A stretch of DNA of 64,000 nt from an uncultured Prevotellaceae bacterium (GCA_900316685.1 ONDS01000003.1:1-64000); one strand, 5' to 3'; counted from the first letter of the stretch, positions 10,601 to 20,370 are shown. Numbers and translations are program-made. Notes: generated from the sequence alone by a model not told the origin.

Positions 10601-11917
10601 ATGACCTACGAGGAAACGATAGATTACCTGTTCAAGAGCGCCCCGGTTTTCGAGAAAATCGGGGCTGCTGCATATAAGCCCGGGCTGGGAACGACCATGG
10701 CTCTTGACGAGCATTTCGGCCATCCCCATCGCTCGTTCAAGACCATCCATGTAGCTGGCACCAACGGCAAGGGTAGTGTGTCGCACACCCTGGCAGCCAT
10801 ACTCCAGGCGGCAGGCCATCGCGTAGGTTTGTTCACCTCGCCCCACCTCGTCGACTTCCGCGAGCGCATACGGGTGAACGGCGAGATGATAAGCGAGCAA
10901 GAGGTGGTGGATTTCGTGGCTCGCCACAGGTCCTTTTTCGAGCCCCTGCACCCTTCTTTCTTCGAACTGACCACAGCCATGGCCTTTTGGTTCTTCAAGA
11001 AACAAGACGTCGACATTGCCGTGGTCGAGGTCGGTCTTGGCGGCCGGCTCGACAGCACCAACATCATCACTCCCCTACTCTCCATCATCACCAACATCTC
11101 TTTCGACCATACCCAGTTCCTGGGCAACACGCTGGAAGAGATAGCCTCGGAGAAAGCAGGCATCATCAAAGCGGGTGTACCCGTAGTTATCGGCGAGAGC
11201 AACAACCACACCCGTCCGGTTTTCGCACGCACGGCTTTCGCCAAAGGGGCACCTCTCATTTTTGCCGAAGACGACCCCATTGTGGTGGGCAACCTCGGCA
11301 AGGACAGTGATTCCCCAGCCTATGTGGTCAACTTGCGCGTGGACCGAGGCAAACGATTCGGTGAAAACCGGTTGGCTTATGTGCTGCGTGGCGACCACCA
11401 GATGAAAAACGCCAACACCATTCTTTGGGCATGTGAGCTGTTGAGAGAAAAGGGATGGATCGACGAGTTGTCCAATATCCGCGATGGTTTCGCCCATGTG
11501 TGCGAGTGGACAGGTTTGCGCGGACGCTGGGAACTGCTGCGGCAGCATCCCACCGTGGTGTGCGACACAGGCCACAACGTGGGCGGATGGGAATACCTCA
11601 GCCAGCAACTGCGTCGCCAAGAATGCCACACCCTGCGCATCGTTTTCGGCATGGTCGACGACAAAGACATCGACACCGTGCTGGGTCTGTTACCCTCCGA
11701 TGCCGTCTACTACTTCACCCAAGCCACCACCCACCGCGCCATACCCGTGAAGACGGTAGCCGACAAGGCTTCGGGACATGGATTGCACGGGCAGACCTAT
11801 AGCACCGTACCTTCCGCCTATGAGGCAGCCCTCGGCGACGCTGCGCCCGACGACTTCATCTTCGTGGGAGGTAGCAGCTATGTGGTGGCAGACCTTCTTG
11901 AGAATGTTGTATTTTAA
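10601..11917 (+). CDS. folC: Folylpolyglutamate synthase / dihydrofolate synthase
   Basis: 438 aa, a typical FolC length. It adds glutamate to dihydropteroate and to folates in the cytoplasm. The ATP-binding loop GTNGKGSV is at about residues 49-56. A Mur-ligase-type central domain with VGLGGRLDSTN follows near 141, with FDHTQFLGNTLEEIASEKAGI near 167. The C-terminal domain contains DTGHNVGGWEYL. It follows dnaJ by 41 bp filled mostly by a short tandem array. Whether one or both ligase activities are present cannot be read from sequence. Confidence 0.93.
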   Translation: MTYEETIDYLFKSAPVFEKIGAAAYKPGLGTTMALDEHFGHPHRSFKTIHVAGTNGKGSVSHTLAAILQAAGHRVGLFTSPHLVDFRERIRVNGEMISEQEVVDFVARHRSFFEPLHPSFFELTTAMAFWFFKKQDVDIAVVEVGLGGRLDSTNIITPLLSIITNISFDHTQFLGNTLEEIASEKAGIIKAGVPVVIGESNNHTRPVFARTAFAKGAPLIFAEDDPIVVGNLGKDSDSPAYVVNLRVDRGKRFGENRLAYVLRGDHQMKNANTILWACELLREKGWIDELSNIRDGFAHVCEWTGLRGRWELLRQHPTVVCDTGHNVGGWEYLSQQLRRQECHTLRIVFGMVDDKDIDTVLGLLPSDAVYYFTQATTHRAIPVKTVADKASGHGLHGQTYSTVPSAYEAALGDAAPDDFIFVGGSSYVVADLLENVVF

Positions 11918-12026
11918 AAGTTTTTAACTTTTAGACAGTTGCATTTTTTCCCTTTTCGTTCGTCAATGTCGATTTTTTTGAGTTATTTTGCAAACTACAT
12001 ATTCAGTAACTAAAAACCGAGTAGAC

Positions 12027-13106
12027 ATGACAGAAACAGAAAACTTGTGTGGTCTGAAAAGAGAAGACTTCCAGACCACTATCAACGGTAAGCAAACAGA
12101 CTTATATTTTTTGAGAAACAGTGCAGGCAATGAAGTGGCCATTACCAACTACGGCGGCGGAATCGTTGCCATCATGGTGCCCGACCGCGACGGCAATTAC
12201 GCCAATGTGATACAGGGTCATGCCAACATCCAGGAAGCCATGACTGCAGAGCCTTACCTGAGCACACTCATCGGCCGTTTCGGCAACCGTATCTGCCGGG
12301 GTAAGTTCCAGCTCAAAGGCAAGGAATACCAATTGGCCATCAACGATGGCCCCAACGCCCTGCACGGCGGGCCGAAAGGATTCCATGCACGTGTATGGGA
12401 TGCCCTGCAGATGAACGACCACACATTGGTGCTCAACCTCGTTTCCGCCTACGGTGAAGAAGGCTACACCGGAGAGTTGAAAGTGACCGTTGTTTACACT
12501 TTCACCGATGAAAACGAGCTGATGATAGAGTACATGGCCACCACCAACAAGAAGACCATCATCAACCTGACCCACCACGGTTTCTTCGCCCTGGCAGGCA
12601 TTGCCAACCCCACCCCGACCATTGACGACGTGGAGTGTGAGATCAACGCCGATTTCTACCTGCCCATCGACGAGACGAGCATCCCCACCGGCGAGATTCG
12701 TTTCGTGGAAGGCACACCTTTCGATTTCCGTACCCCCAAGACCTTCGGACAGGACATCGATGCCGACAACGAGCAGATCAAGAACGGCTCGGGATTCGAC
12801 CACTGCTATGTGCTCAACAAGCACGAAGAGGGCGAATTGAGCTTCGCCGCACGTATCTACGAGCCTAAGAGCGGCCGCACCATGGATGTGTTCACCACAG
12901 AGCCTGGTATGCAACTCTATACCGACAACTTCGGCAACGGCTATAAAGGCCAGTATGGTGCCACCTTCCCCCGTCGCAGTTCCGTATGTTTCGAAGCCCA
13001 GCATTTCCCCGACAGCCCCAACCGCCCGTATTTCCCCTCCGTGGTATTGAAACCCGGCCAGCAATACAAGCAGAAGACCATCTATAAGTTTGGTGTGAGG
13101 AAATAA
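12027..13106 (+). CDS. galM: Aldose 1-epimerase (galactose mutarotase), cytoplasmic
   Basis: 359 aa from the ATG at 12027. An upstream TTG frame exists, but the ATG gives the natural start. It interconverts alpha- and beta-anomers of aldohexoses. GalM landmarks: GRFGNRICRGKF near residue 83, NDGPNALHGG near 102, NLTHHGFFALAG in place of the usual NxTNHxYFNL, and TEPGMQLYTDNF holding the catalytic Glu. There is no signal peptide, unlike the second mutarotase at 15959. A near-consensus -7 (TTATTTTG, 11983-11990) lies upstream. First gene of a mutarotase-transporter-galactokinase set. Confidence 0.93.
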   Translation: MTETENLCGLKREDFQTTINGKQTDLYFLRNSAGNEVAITNYGGGIVAIMVPDRDGNYANVIQGHANIQEAMTAEPYLSTLIGRFGNRICRGKFQLKGKEYQLAINDGPNALHGGPKGFHARVWDALQMNDHTLVLNLVSAYGEEGYTGELKVTVVYTFTDENELMIEYMATTNKKTIINLTHHGFFALAGIANPTPTIDDVECEINADFYLPIDETSIPTGEIRFVEGTPFDFRTPKTFGQDIDADNEQIKNGSGFDHCYVLNKHEEGELSFAARIYEPKSGRTMDVFTTEPGMQLYTDNFGNGYKGQYGATFPRRSSVCFEAQHFPDSPNRPYFPSVVLKPGQQYKQKTIYKFGVRK

Positions 13107-13161
13107 TCCCGCGTGAAGCGACAAGCAAAACGAATAGGAAACAAACATTTTTATAACTGTT

Positions 13162-14448
13162 ATGGAAAACAACAAAAGCAATGGCAAGTTGATTGCCATT
13201 ATCACCATGTGCTTCATCTTCGCGATGATCAGCTTCGTAACCAACATGGGCGCCCCGTTCGGGAACATTTGGGGTTTTGAATATCCTTTTGCCAAGGCAT
13301 GGGGTAATTTGATGAACTTCGCCGCCTACCTGTTCATGGGTATCCCGGCAGGCAAGATGCTTATCAAATACGGTTATAAGAAGACCGCGTTGATAGCCTT
13401 GGCAGTAGGTATCGTGGGTCTGGCCCTGCAATACCTGTCGAGCATCTTCGGGGCCGGCACCAAGGTATTCACCTACGACGGCATCCCCGTGGCCCTCAAC
13501 CTGATTATCTATCTTCTTGGTGCTTTCATTTGCGGTTTCTGCGTCTGCATGCTCAATACCGTGGTCAACCCGATGCTCAACATGCTCGGCGGCGGCGGCA
13601 ACAAGGGCAACCAGCTCATCCAGATTGGTGGTACGTTGAACTCCCTGACCGGCACCCTCACCCCCTTGCTCGCTGGTATCCTCGTCGGCACGGTGACCGC
13701 CAACACTAAGATGGGCGACGTAGCCCCCTTGCTCTTCATCGGCATGGCCGTCTTCGCCATCTCGTTCGTCATCATCAGCCGCGTGAGCATCCCCGAGCCC
13801 ACCCTGGGCAAGGAACAGCCCAAATACGAGCGCAGCCCGTTGGCTTTCCGCCACTGTCTGCTGGGCATCATCGCCATTTTCTTCTATGTAGGTATAGAAA
13901 TCGGCATCCCGATGCAGCTCAACTTCTATCTCACCAACCTCGGTTTCGAGGGTGCAGCTATTGTGGGTGGTGCCTACGCCGCCGCCTATTGGTTCCTGAT
14001 GATGGTGGGTCGCTTCTGTTCGAGCTTCATTTCCGGCAAGGTATCCACCCGCGTGCAGTTGGCGGTAGTATCATCGGTGGCCATCCTGCTGTTGCTCATC
14101 GCCATCTTCATGCCTGAGACGTCGACGATGACCATTTCGCTCATCAGCGACAACCCCGTGCCTACGAAGAGTGTGCTCATCGCCCTCTGTGGTCTTTGCA
14201 CTTCCATCATGTGGGGAGGCATCTTCAACCTCAGCGTCGAGGGTCTTGGCAAATACACCGAAGCCGCCTCCGGTCTGTTCATGACCATGGTGGTGGGTGG
14301 TGGCATCATGCCGCTCATTCAGGAGTCGATAGCCAAGAGCGCCGGCATCATCCCGAGCTATTGGCTGGTCATCGGCATGCTGGCTTACATCCTTTTCTAT
14401 GCCCTTATCGGTTCGCGTAACGTCAACAAGGACATCAAGGTGGACTAA
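13162..14448 (+). CDS. Sugar:H+ symporter of the FucP/GluP MFS family
   Basis: 428 aa, about 12 membrane helices. The N-terminal half has the FucP-family feature FVTNMGAPFGNIWGF, with a conserved NTVVNPMLN segment near residue 133. This family imports fucose, glucose or galactose with protons. Placement between galM and galK, with short gaps, argues for galactose or glucose. The arrangement matches the Bacteroides galactose/glucose (gluP-type) locus, but specificity is inferred from context only. Confidence 0.85.
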   Translation: MENNKSNGKLIAIITMCFIFAMISFVTNMGAPFGNIWGFEYPFAKAWGNLMNFAAYLFMGIPAGKMLIKYGYKKTALIALAVGIVGLALQYLSSIFGAGTKVFTYDGIPVALNLIIYLLGAFICGFCVCMLNTVVNPMLNMLGGGGNKGNQLIQIGGTLNSLTGTLTPLLAGILVGTVTANTKMGDVAPLLFIGMAVFAISFVIISRVSIPEPTLGKEQPKYERSPLAFRHCLLGIIAIFFYVGIEIGIPMQLNFYLTNLGFEGAAIVGGAYAAAYWFLMMVGRFCSSFISGKVSTRVQLAVVSSVAILLLLIAIFMPETSTMTISLISDNPVPTKSVLIALCGLCTSIMWGGIFNLSVEGLGKYTEAASGLFMTMVVGGGIMPLIQESIAKSAGIIPSYWLVIGMLAYILFYALIGSRNVNKDIKVD

Positions 14449-14453
14449 AGTAC

Positions 14454-14481
14454 GTTGAACATTGAAGGTTGAACGTTGAAA
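14454..14481. repeat. 7-bp array, GTTGAAC family
   Basis: GTTGAAC, ATTGAAG, GTTGAAC, GTTGAAA, beginning 5 bp after the transporter stop codon. Related to the TTGAGTG/ATGTTGA family at 41528 and 54413. Confidence 0.7.
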
Positions 14482-14525
14482 AATCGTGACTGTTTATTAA
14501 TATTAAAATACTATTATCATACATC

Positions 14526-15686
14526 ATGGATATAGAACACGTAAGAAGTCGATTCATCAAGCATTTTGATGGCAAGACCGGCAACATCTATCATTCGCCG
14601 GGACGTATTAACCTTATAGGTGAGCACACCGATTATAACGGAGGGTTCGTGTTCCCCGGTGCCGTGGATTGCGGTATCATGGCGGAAGTCCGCCCCAATG
14701 GTCTGAACACCGTCATCTGTTATGCCATTGACCTGAAGGACAAGGTGGAATTCAAGGTTGACGACCCTGTAGGCCCTCGTGCATCCTGGGCCCGATATAT
14801 CTACGGTATCGTGCAGGAGATGCGCAAGCGTGGCGTCGATGTGAAGGGTTTCAACACCGCTTTCTCGGGCGATGTGCCCCTGGGAGCCGGCATGTCCTCT
14901 TCCGCCGCCTTGGAGAGCTGTTTCGCCTTCGCGCTGAACGACCTGTTCGGCGACAACAAGGTGTCGAAATGGGACATGGTGCTCGCTGGTCAAGCCACCG
15001 AACATAATTACTGCGGTGTGAACTGCGGTATCATGGACCAGTTTGCAAGCGTCTTCGGACAGGCAGGCAAGCTGATGCGTCTGGACTGCCGTAGCCGCGA
15101 GTTCGAGTACTTCCCCTTCGACCCCAAAGGCTATAAACTCGTGTTGCTCAACTCATGCGTGAAACACGAATTGGCAGGTTCGCCCTACAACGACCGCCGC
15201 AATTCCTGCGAGAACGTGGTGAAACACATCGCCGCCAAACATCCCGAAGGCAAGTTCGAAACACTGAGAGACTGCACTTGGGAGCAATTGGAAGAGGTGC
15301 GTAGCGAGGTAGGCGAAGAAGATTACAAGCGCGCACACTTCGTGCTGGGCGAGAAAGACCGCGTGCTGGCCGTATGTGATGCCCTGGTGGCAGGCGACTA
15401 CGAGACCGTGGGCAAGAAGATGTATGAGACGCACTATGGCCTGTCGAAGGAATATGAGGTGAGCTGCGAAGAGCTCGACTTCCTCAACGACATAGCCCGC
15501 GACAATGGCGTCACTGGCAGCCGTATCATGGGTGGCGGTTTCGGCGGATGCACCATCAACCTGGTGAAGGACGAACTCTATGATTCGTTCATCGCCGATG
15601 CCAAGAAACGCTACTGCGAGAAATACGGCAAGGAGCCGAAGGTCATCGACGTGGTGATCGGCGACGGTTCCCGCAAGATATGCTGA
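14526..15686 (+). CDS. galK: Galactokinase
   Basis: 386 aa, normal for GalK. It phosphorylates galactose at C1, the entry to the Leloir pathway. The GHMP kinase signature PGRINLIGEHTDYNGG is at about residues 23-38, the ATP-binding loop PLGAGMSSSAALE near 118-130, and the C-terminal motif GGGFGGCTINLV near 338. It completes the galM-transporter-galK set. galT and galE are not in the window. A strong terminator follows. Confidence 0.96.
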   Translation: MDIEHVRSRFIKHFDGKTGNIYHSPGRINLIGEHTDYNGGFVFPGAVDCGIMAEVRPNGLNTVICYAIDLKDKVEFKVDDPVGPRASWARYIYGIVQEMRKRGVDVKGFNTAFSGDVPLGAGMSSSAALESCFAFALNDLFGDNKVSKWDMVLAGQATEHNYCGVNCGIMDQFASVFGQAGKLMRLDCRSREFEYFPFDPKGYKLVLLNSCVKHELAGSPYNDRRNSCENVVKHIAAKHPEGKFETLRDCTWEQLEEVRSEVGEEDYKRAHFVLGEKDRVLAVCDALVAGDYETVGKKMYETHYGLSKEYEVSCEELDFLNDIARDNGVTGSRIMGGGFGGCTINLVKDELYDSFIADAKKRYCEKYGKEPKVIDVVIGDGSRKIC

Positions 15687-15769
15687 AATTCTTAGGAATT
15701 CATAGGCTATCCTAAGGAATCTTAGAAGCACATAGAACACCTAAGAGTATATAGAAATTCCTGAATATT
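15687..15769. repeat. Degenerate stop-rich repeat after galK
   Basis: Imperfect 9-11 bp units with a TAG or TAA in each: AATTCTTAGG, AATTCATAGG, CTATCCTAAGG, AATCTTAGAAG, CACATAGAA, CACCTAAGAG, TATATAGAA. It fills the gap between the galK stop and the terminator. Confidence 0.6.
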
Positions 15770-15798
15770 GGTTGCGCCTTTCGGCGCAACCTTTTTTT
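15770..15798 (+). terminator. Rho-independent terminator after galK
   Basis: Perfect 9-bp stem GGTTGCGCC/GGCGCAACC with a TTTC loop, followed by seven T. Confidence 0.95.
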
Positions 15799-15846
15799 GT
15801 CGTTTTTGGGGTCATAAAGTACTGAAAATTCGGGTATATGACGAAA

Positions 15847-15865
15847 AAGTGTTAAAAATACACTT
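15847..15865. promoter_or_regulatory. Distal palindrome, candidate AraR operator
   Basis: AAGTGT-N7-ACACTT upstream of the arabinose operon. It shares the GTGT/ACAC half-sites of the proximal palindrome at 15912-15925. No similar palindrome was found upstream of the later genes of the operon. Confidence 0.45.
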
Positions 15866-15911
15866 ATTCCCAAAAAAATATCGGAAAAATTGATATAAAT
15901 CAAAATAATTA

Positions 15912-15925
15912 GTGTAATTTTACAC
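15912..15925. promoter_or_regulatory. Proximal palindrome over the presumed -7, candidate AraR operator
   Basis: GTGTAA-TT-TTACAC, perfect arms. A -7-like TAATTTTA lies within it and a TTG lies about 22 bp upstream. A repressor bound here would cover the promoter. The AraR gene is the third gene of the operon that follows. Assignment to AraR is inference. Confidence 0.5.
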
Positions 15926-15958
15926 CCAAAATCAGACAAATCTATTATTTACCTTATC

Positions 15959-17131
15959 ATGAAAATCAAAACCAGAAATTTTCTCATGCTTTCAGGTGCC
16001 TGTTTGGCCCTGTTATGCAGCTGCCAAGACAATGGCAAGACGTTGACCCAATCGGGTCTTGACCCTTTGGCTTTCGATTCCGTCATCAACGGCAAGGAAG
16101 TTAAGCTCTACACGTTGAAGAACGCCAACGGCATGGAGGTGTGTATCACCAACTACGGTGGTCGCGTGGTATCACTTATGGTTCCTGACAAACAAGGCAA
16201 ACTCACCGACGTGGTGCTCGGCTATGACAACCTGCGTCAGTATGCCGACACGGTGAACAGTCCCAGCGACTTCGGTTCCACCGTAGGACGCTATGCCAAC
16301 CGCATCAAGGACGGAAAGATTACCGTTGACGGTAAGGAATACCAACTGCGCCAGAACGACGGTCCCAACTGCCTGCATGGTGGCGGCAATACAGGATGGA
16401 TGCATAAGGTGTACGATGCACAGCAGACCAACGACTCCACCCTGGTGCTCACGCTCACCTCTCCCGACGGTGACAATGGCTTCCCCGGCGAGGTGAAAGT
16501 GACAGCCACCTATTCACTCACCGCCGACAATGCCCTCGACTGCAAATACGAGGCTACCACCGACAAGGAGACCGTCATCAACATGACCAACCACAGCTAC
16601 TTCAACCTCAACGGCGACCCCGCCAACGAAGGAATGGACATGGTGATGTATGTCAACGCCGACAACTACACCCCGTCGGATGCGCTCTATATCCCCACAG
16701 GTGAGGTGAAACCCGTTGAAGGCACTCCCATGGACTTCCGTCAGGCTCACGCCATCGGCGAGACCATCACCGACACCACCTTCACCCAGATCAAGAACGC
16801 CACGGGCTACGACCACAACTGGTGTCTGAACACCTATAAGGACGGCAAGGGCGACGACAGCCAAGTGGCCGTCAGCCTCTATTCGCCGAAGACGGGCATC
16901 CTGCTTGAGGTCTACACCAACGAACCCGGTATGCAGGTTTACACTGGCAACTTCCAGGGCACCGGTGTGAGCTGTAAGCATGGCATCAAATATCCCAAGC
17001 ACGTGAGCGTGTGTCTGGAAAGCCAGAAATATCCCAACTCGCCCAATGTCAAAGAGTGGGTTTCCCCCTATGTCAAACCGGGCGAGAAATACTACAGCCA
17101 CTTGGTGTATAAGTTCAAGGTAGAAAAGTAA
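15959..17131 (+). CDS. Lipoprotein aldose 1-epimerase of the arabinose operon
   Basis: 390 aa. An N-terminal lipoprotein signal ends in LLCSCQDN, so the enzyme should be anchored outside the cytoplasm. The mature part is a full GalM domain: GRYANRIKDGK, NDGPNCLHGG, NMTNHSYFNLNG and TNEPGMQVYTGNF are all present. It probably speeds anomer exchange of arabinose or other sugars before import. It is the first gene of the symporter-AraR-araD-araA-araB operon. It is distinct from the signal-less mutarotase at 12027. Confidence 0.92.
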   Translation: MKIKTRNFLMLSGACLALLCSCQDNGKTLTQSGLDPLAFDSVINGKEVKLYTLKNANGMEVCITNYGGRVVSLMVPDKQGKLTDVVLGYDNLRQYADTVNSPSDFGSTVGRYANRIKDGKITVDGKEYQLRQNDGPNCLHGGGNTGWMHKVYDAQQTNDSTLVLTLTSPDGDNGFPGEVKVTATYSLTADNALDCKYEATTDKETVINMTNHSYFNLNGDPANEGMDMVMYVNADNYTPSDALYIPTGEVKPVEGTPMDFRQAHAIGETITDTTFTQIKNATGYDHNWCLNTYKDGKGDDSQVAVSLYSPKTGILLEVYTNEPGMQVYTGNFQGTGVSCKHGIKYPKHVSVCLESQKYPNSPNVKEWVSPYVKPGEKYYSHLVYKFKVEK

Positions 17132-17153
17132 TAACAAGCAATATTATATCATT

Positions 17154-18830
17154 ATGCAACTATTAGACTGGCTTGTCATCGGTGTATTTGTCTGCGCACT
17201 GATTGGAATCGTCGTTTGGGTCGTAAGCCAAAAAAACAACAACTCGGCAGACTATTTCTTGGGTGGCAAGGATGCCACATGGATCGCTATCGGTGCGTCA
17301 ATCTTCGCATCTAACATTGGTAGTGAACACCTCATCGGCTTGGCCGGTGCCGGAGCTTCTTCTGGTATGGCCATGGCTCACTGGGAGATTCAGGGCTGGA
17401 TGATTTTGATTTTGGGTTGGGTATTCGTGCCCTTCTACACACGTTCGATGGTCTACACCATGCCTGAGTTCCTCGAGAAACGTTACAACAAGCAGAGCCG
17501 TACCATTCTCTCGGTCATCTCGCTTATCAGTTACGTGTTGACCAAGGTGGCCGTGACGGTTTACGCCGGCGGTTTGGTGTTCCAACAGGTGTTCGGCATC
17601 AAGGAACTCTGGGGCATCGACTTCTTCTGGATCGCTGCTATCGGTCTGGTGGTCATCACCGCTCTCTACACCATCTTCGGCGGTATGAAGAGTGTGCTCT
17701 ATACCTCTGTGCTACAAACGCCTATCCTCCTGCTTGGTTCCTTGATCATCCTAGTGCTCGGTCTGAGGGCTCTCGGTGGTTGGGATGAAATGATGGCTAC
17801 TTGTAGCGCAGTGACCACAAATGATTATGGCGACCATATGACCAGTCTGATCCGCGACCTCCGCGACCCGCAGTATCCTTGGTTGGGTGCTCTGGTAGGT
17901 AGTGCCGTCATTGGTTTCTGGTATTGGTGTACCGACCAGTACATCGTACAACGTGTGCTCTCCGGCAAGAATGAGCGTGAGGCTCGCCGCGGTACCATCT
18001 TTGGGGCTTACCTGAAGTTGTTGCCCGTGTTCCTGTTCCTTATCCCCGGCATGATTGCTTTCGCCATGAGCAAGAACGGTGTGAGCGTCAACGGTGAGTC
18101 TTTCGTTCTAAGCACTCCCGATGCCGCCTTCCCCACCCTCGTGGCTAAACTGCTGCCTGCCGGCGTGAAGGGTCTGGTGGTCTGCGGTATTCTCGCCGCC
18201 CTGATGAGTTCGTTGGCTTCTCTGTTCAACTCATCTGCCATGCTATTCACCATCGACTTCTGGAAACGCCTGAAGCCCGAGACTTCTGAGAAACAACTCG
18301 TGCGCATCGGCCAGATCGCCACTGTGGTTATCGTGATTCTCGGTATCCTCTGGATCCCCATCATGCGAAGCGTGGGTAATGTGCTCTACAACTACCTGCA
18401 GGATGTGCAGAGTGTGTTGGCTCCGGGTATCGCCGCTGCCTTCCTGCTCGGTATCTGCTGGAAACGTGCTTCGGCCAAAGGTGGTATGTGGGGACTGCTC
18501 TCCGGTATCATCATCGGTATCACCCGCTTAGGTGCCAAGGTATACTACAGCAACACACCAGATGCCGCCGACAGTTGGTTCAAGGCCGTGTTCTACGACT
18601 TCAACTGGTTGTATTTCTGCGGTGTCATGCTCGTGTTCTGCTGCTTGGTTGTCATCGTCGTGAGTTTGATGACCGAAGCACCCGACGAGAAGAAAATCCA
18701 GGGCTTGGTGTTCGGTACCTCCACGCCAGAACAGATTGCCGCCACACGTGCCTCATGGAACAAGTGGGACGTGGTGCACACCATCATCATTATCGGCCTC
18801 ACCGTCGCATTCTACATTTACTTCTGGTAA
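17154..18830 (+). CDS. Sodium/sugar symporter (SSS family), probably for arabinose
   Basis: 558 aa with about 14 hydrophobic segments. The SGLT-like segment NNSADYFLGGKDATWIAIGA near residue 28 and ASNIGSEHLIGLAGAGA near 52 are typical of sodium:solute symporters. A second signature region, GLVVCGILAALMSSLASLFNSSA, lies near 340. It would bring sugar through the inner membrane with Na+. Operon position between a mutarotase and AraR supports arabinose as substrate, by inference. Only 3 bp separate its stop from the AraR start. Confidence 0.9.
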   Translation: MQLLDWLVIGVFVCALIGIVVWVVSQKNNNSADYFLGGKDATWIAIGASIFASNIGSEHLIGLAGAGASSGMAMAHWEIQGWMILILGWVFVPFYTRSMVYTMPEFLEKRYNKQSRTILSVISLISYVLTKVAVTVYAGGLVFQQVFGIKELWGIDFFWIAAIGLVVITALYTIFGGMKSVLYTSVLQTPILLLGSLIILVLGLRALGGWDEMMATCSAVTTNDYGDHMTSLIRDLRDPQYPWLGALVGSAVIGFWYWCTDQYIVQRVLSGKNEREARRGTIFGAYLKLLPVFLFLIPGMIAFAMSKNGVSVNGESFVLSTPDAAFPTLVAKLLPAGVKGLVVCGILAALMSSLASLFNSSAMLFTIDFWKRLKPETSEKQLVRIGQIATVVIVILGILWIPIMRSVGNVLYNYLQDVQSVLAPGIAAAFLLGICWKRASAKGGMWGLLSGIIIGITRLGAKVYYSNTPDAADSWFKAVFYDFNWLYFCGVMLVFCCLVVIVVSLMTEAPDEKKIQGLVFGTSTPEQIAATRASWNKWDVVHTIIIIGLTVAFYIYFW

Positions 18831-18833
18831 TCA

Positions 18834-19490
18834 ATGACTAATTTTTATAGCGAACATTCAAGATATTTCGTTTCGGTGGACTGTATTGTCTTCGGTTTCG
18901 ATGAGGGGAAACTCAAACTCCTCATCGGCCGGAGACAGATGGATCCCGGAAGGGGTGAATGGTCGCTGTATGGCGGGTTCGTTCGCGAAGAGGAGAGTCT
19001 GGAGGATGCGGCCCACCGCACCCTCCAGGAACTCACCGGTCTGAAGAAGATGTATCTCAAGCAGGTGGGCGCTTTCGGCGCCATCGACCGCGACCCTGGC
19101 GAGCGTGTCATCAGCGTGGCTTATTGCGCCCTAATCAACGTCAAGGACTACAACCGCCACTTGCAAGAGAAACACGGTGTGGAATGGGTGGCCATCAACG
19201 AATTGCCTCCCCTTTACAGCGACCACAACAAGATGGTGCAGAAAGCCATCAACATGTTGCGCAAGCGACTGGGCACCGAGCCGTTGAGTTTCAACCTATT
19301 ACCCAGCTTATTCACCCTCACGCAGTTGCAGCAGGTATACGAGGCAATCCTCGATGAACCTAACGACAAGCGTAATTTCCGCAAGAGGATGAAATCGCTC
19401 GACTTCATCGAAAAGACCGAGTTGGTAGACAAGCAGAGCAGCAAACGCGGCGCCGCCCTCTATCGGTTCAAGAAAAAAGCCGAGGTTTAA
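18834..19490 (+). CDS. araR: AraR-type regulator: Nudix-like sensor plus winged helix
   Basis: 218 aa. The N-terminal 150 residues have a Nudix fold, but the Nudix box is altered: GFVREEESLEDAAHRTLQEL has RT where catalytic boxes have RE, so hydrolase activity is unlikely. The C-terminal part (about 155-215) is a winged helix, with FTLTQLQQVYEAI and RNFRKRMKSLDFIEKT typical of the NrtR/AraR family. Bacteroidetes AraR (first described in B. thetaiotaomicron) is a repressor of arabinose genes that responds to L-arabinose. Position inside the ara operon supports autoregulation. Confidence 0.88.
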   Translation: MTNFYSEHSRYFVSVDCIVFGFDEGKLKLLIGRRQMDPGRGEWSLYGGFVREEESLEDAAHRTLQELTGLKKMYLKQVGAFGAIDRDPGERVISVAYCALINVKDYNRHLQEKHGVEWVAINELPPLYSDHNKMVQKAINMLRKRLGTEPLSFNLLPSLFTLTQLQQVYEAILDEPNDKRNFRKRMKSLDFIEKTELVDKQSSKRGAALYRFKKKAEV

Positions 19491-19589
19491 CAGTCCTCCT
19501 ACAGGCCACCTCTGGTTCTCTCCCCTACCGGGAGGGTCAGAGGGAGGCATCAACAACTCCAACAATCAACCTTAACAAGAAAAAAACAC

Positions 19590-20297
19590 ATGTTAGAAGA
19601 ACTTAAAGAAAAAGTATTCCGCGCCAATCTCGATTTGGTGAAGCACAATCTGGTCATCTTCACCTGGGGCAACGTATCAGCCATCGACAGAGAAAAGGGG
19701 CTGGTGGTCATCAAGCCCTCCGGTGTGAGTTATGATACGATGAAAGCATCCGACATGGTCGTTGTCGACCTGCAAACAGGCAAGGTAGTGGAAGGCGACC
19801 TCAATCCCTCGTCCGACACCCCTACCCACCTCGTGCTCTACCGTGCTTTCCCTGAAATCGGCGGTGTGGTGCACACCCACTCCACCTATGCCACGGCCTG
19901 GGCACAGGCAGGCAAGGACATTCCGAGCTTGGGAACCACCCATGCCGACTATTTCCACGACAACATCCCCTGCACCGACGACATGACCGAGGCCGAGGTG
20001 AAAGGCGACTACGAATTGGAGACAGGCAATGTGATTGTCCGTCGCATCCAGCAGGGCGGTATCAACCCCGTTCATACCCCTGGAGTGCTGGTCAAGAACC
20101 ACGGTCCCTTCTCTTGGGGCAAAGATGCCGACAATGCTGTCTACAACGCCGTAGTGATGGAACAGGTGGCCAAGATGGCATTCGTCAGCCTGACCGTCAA
20201 TCCCGCCTGTACGATGAACCCCCTGCTCATCGAGAAGCATTTCAGCCGCAAGCACGGTCCCAATGCTTACTATGGCCAGAAAGGACAAAAGCATTGA
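19590..20297 (+). CDS. araD: L-ribulose-5-phosphate 4-epimerase
   Basis: 235 aa, a class II aldolase/epimerase of typical AraD length. It converts L-ribulose-5-P to D-xylulose-5-P. Motifs: [19 protein letters not shown] near residue 30, [15 protein letters not shown] near 74, and the zinc-binding [14 protein letters not shown] near 95-108. It lies between araR and araA. The 99-bp gap before it holds a short GC-rich repeat-like sequence and no clear promoter. Confidence 0.95.
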   Translation: MLEELKEKVFRANLDLVKHNLVIFTWGNVSAIDREKGLVVIKPSGVSYDTMKASDMVVVDLQTGKVVEGDLNPSSDTPTHLVLYRAFPEIGGVVHTHSTYATAWAQAGKDIPSLGTTHADYFHDNIPCTDDMTEAEVKGDYELETGNVIVRRIQQGGINPVHTPGVLVKNHGPFSWGKDADNAVYNAVVMEQVAKMAFVSLTVNPACTMNPLLIEKHFSRKHGPNAYYGQKGQKH

Positions 20298-20315
20298 TAG
20301 CCAATAAGAAATATC

Positions 20316-20370
20316 GTTATGACGAAATAACGTAATAACGTAATGACGAAATAACGTAATAACGAAATAT
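20316..20370. repeat. 8-bp array, GTAATAAC/GAAATAAC family
   Basis: GTTATGAC, GAAATAAC, GTAATAAC, GTAATGAC, GAAATAAC, GTAATAAC, GAAATATA between araD and araA. Units carry TGA or TAA. The same family appears in reverse orientation at 35570-35593. Confidence 0.8.

Noticed and set aside
11988-12026. TTG start for the galactose mutarotase
   Set aside because: The ATG at 12027 gives the normal N-terminus, and the TTG falls on the -7-like sequence.
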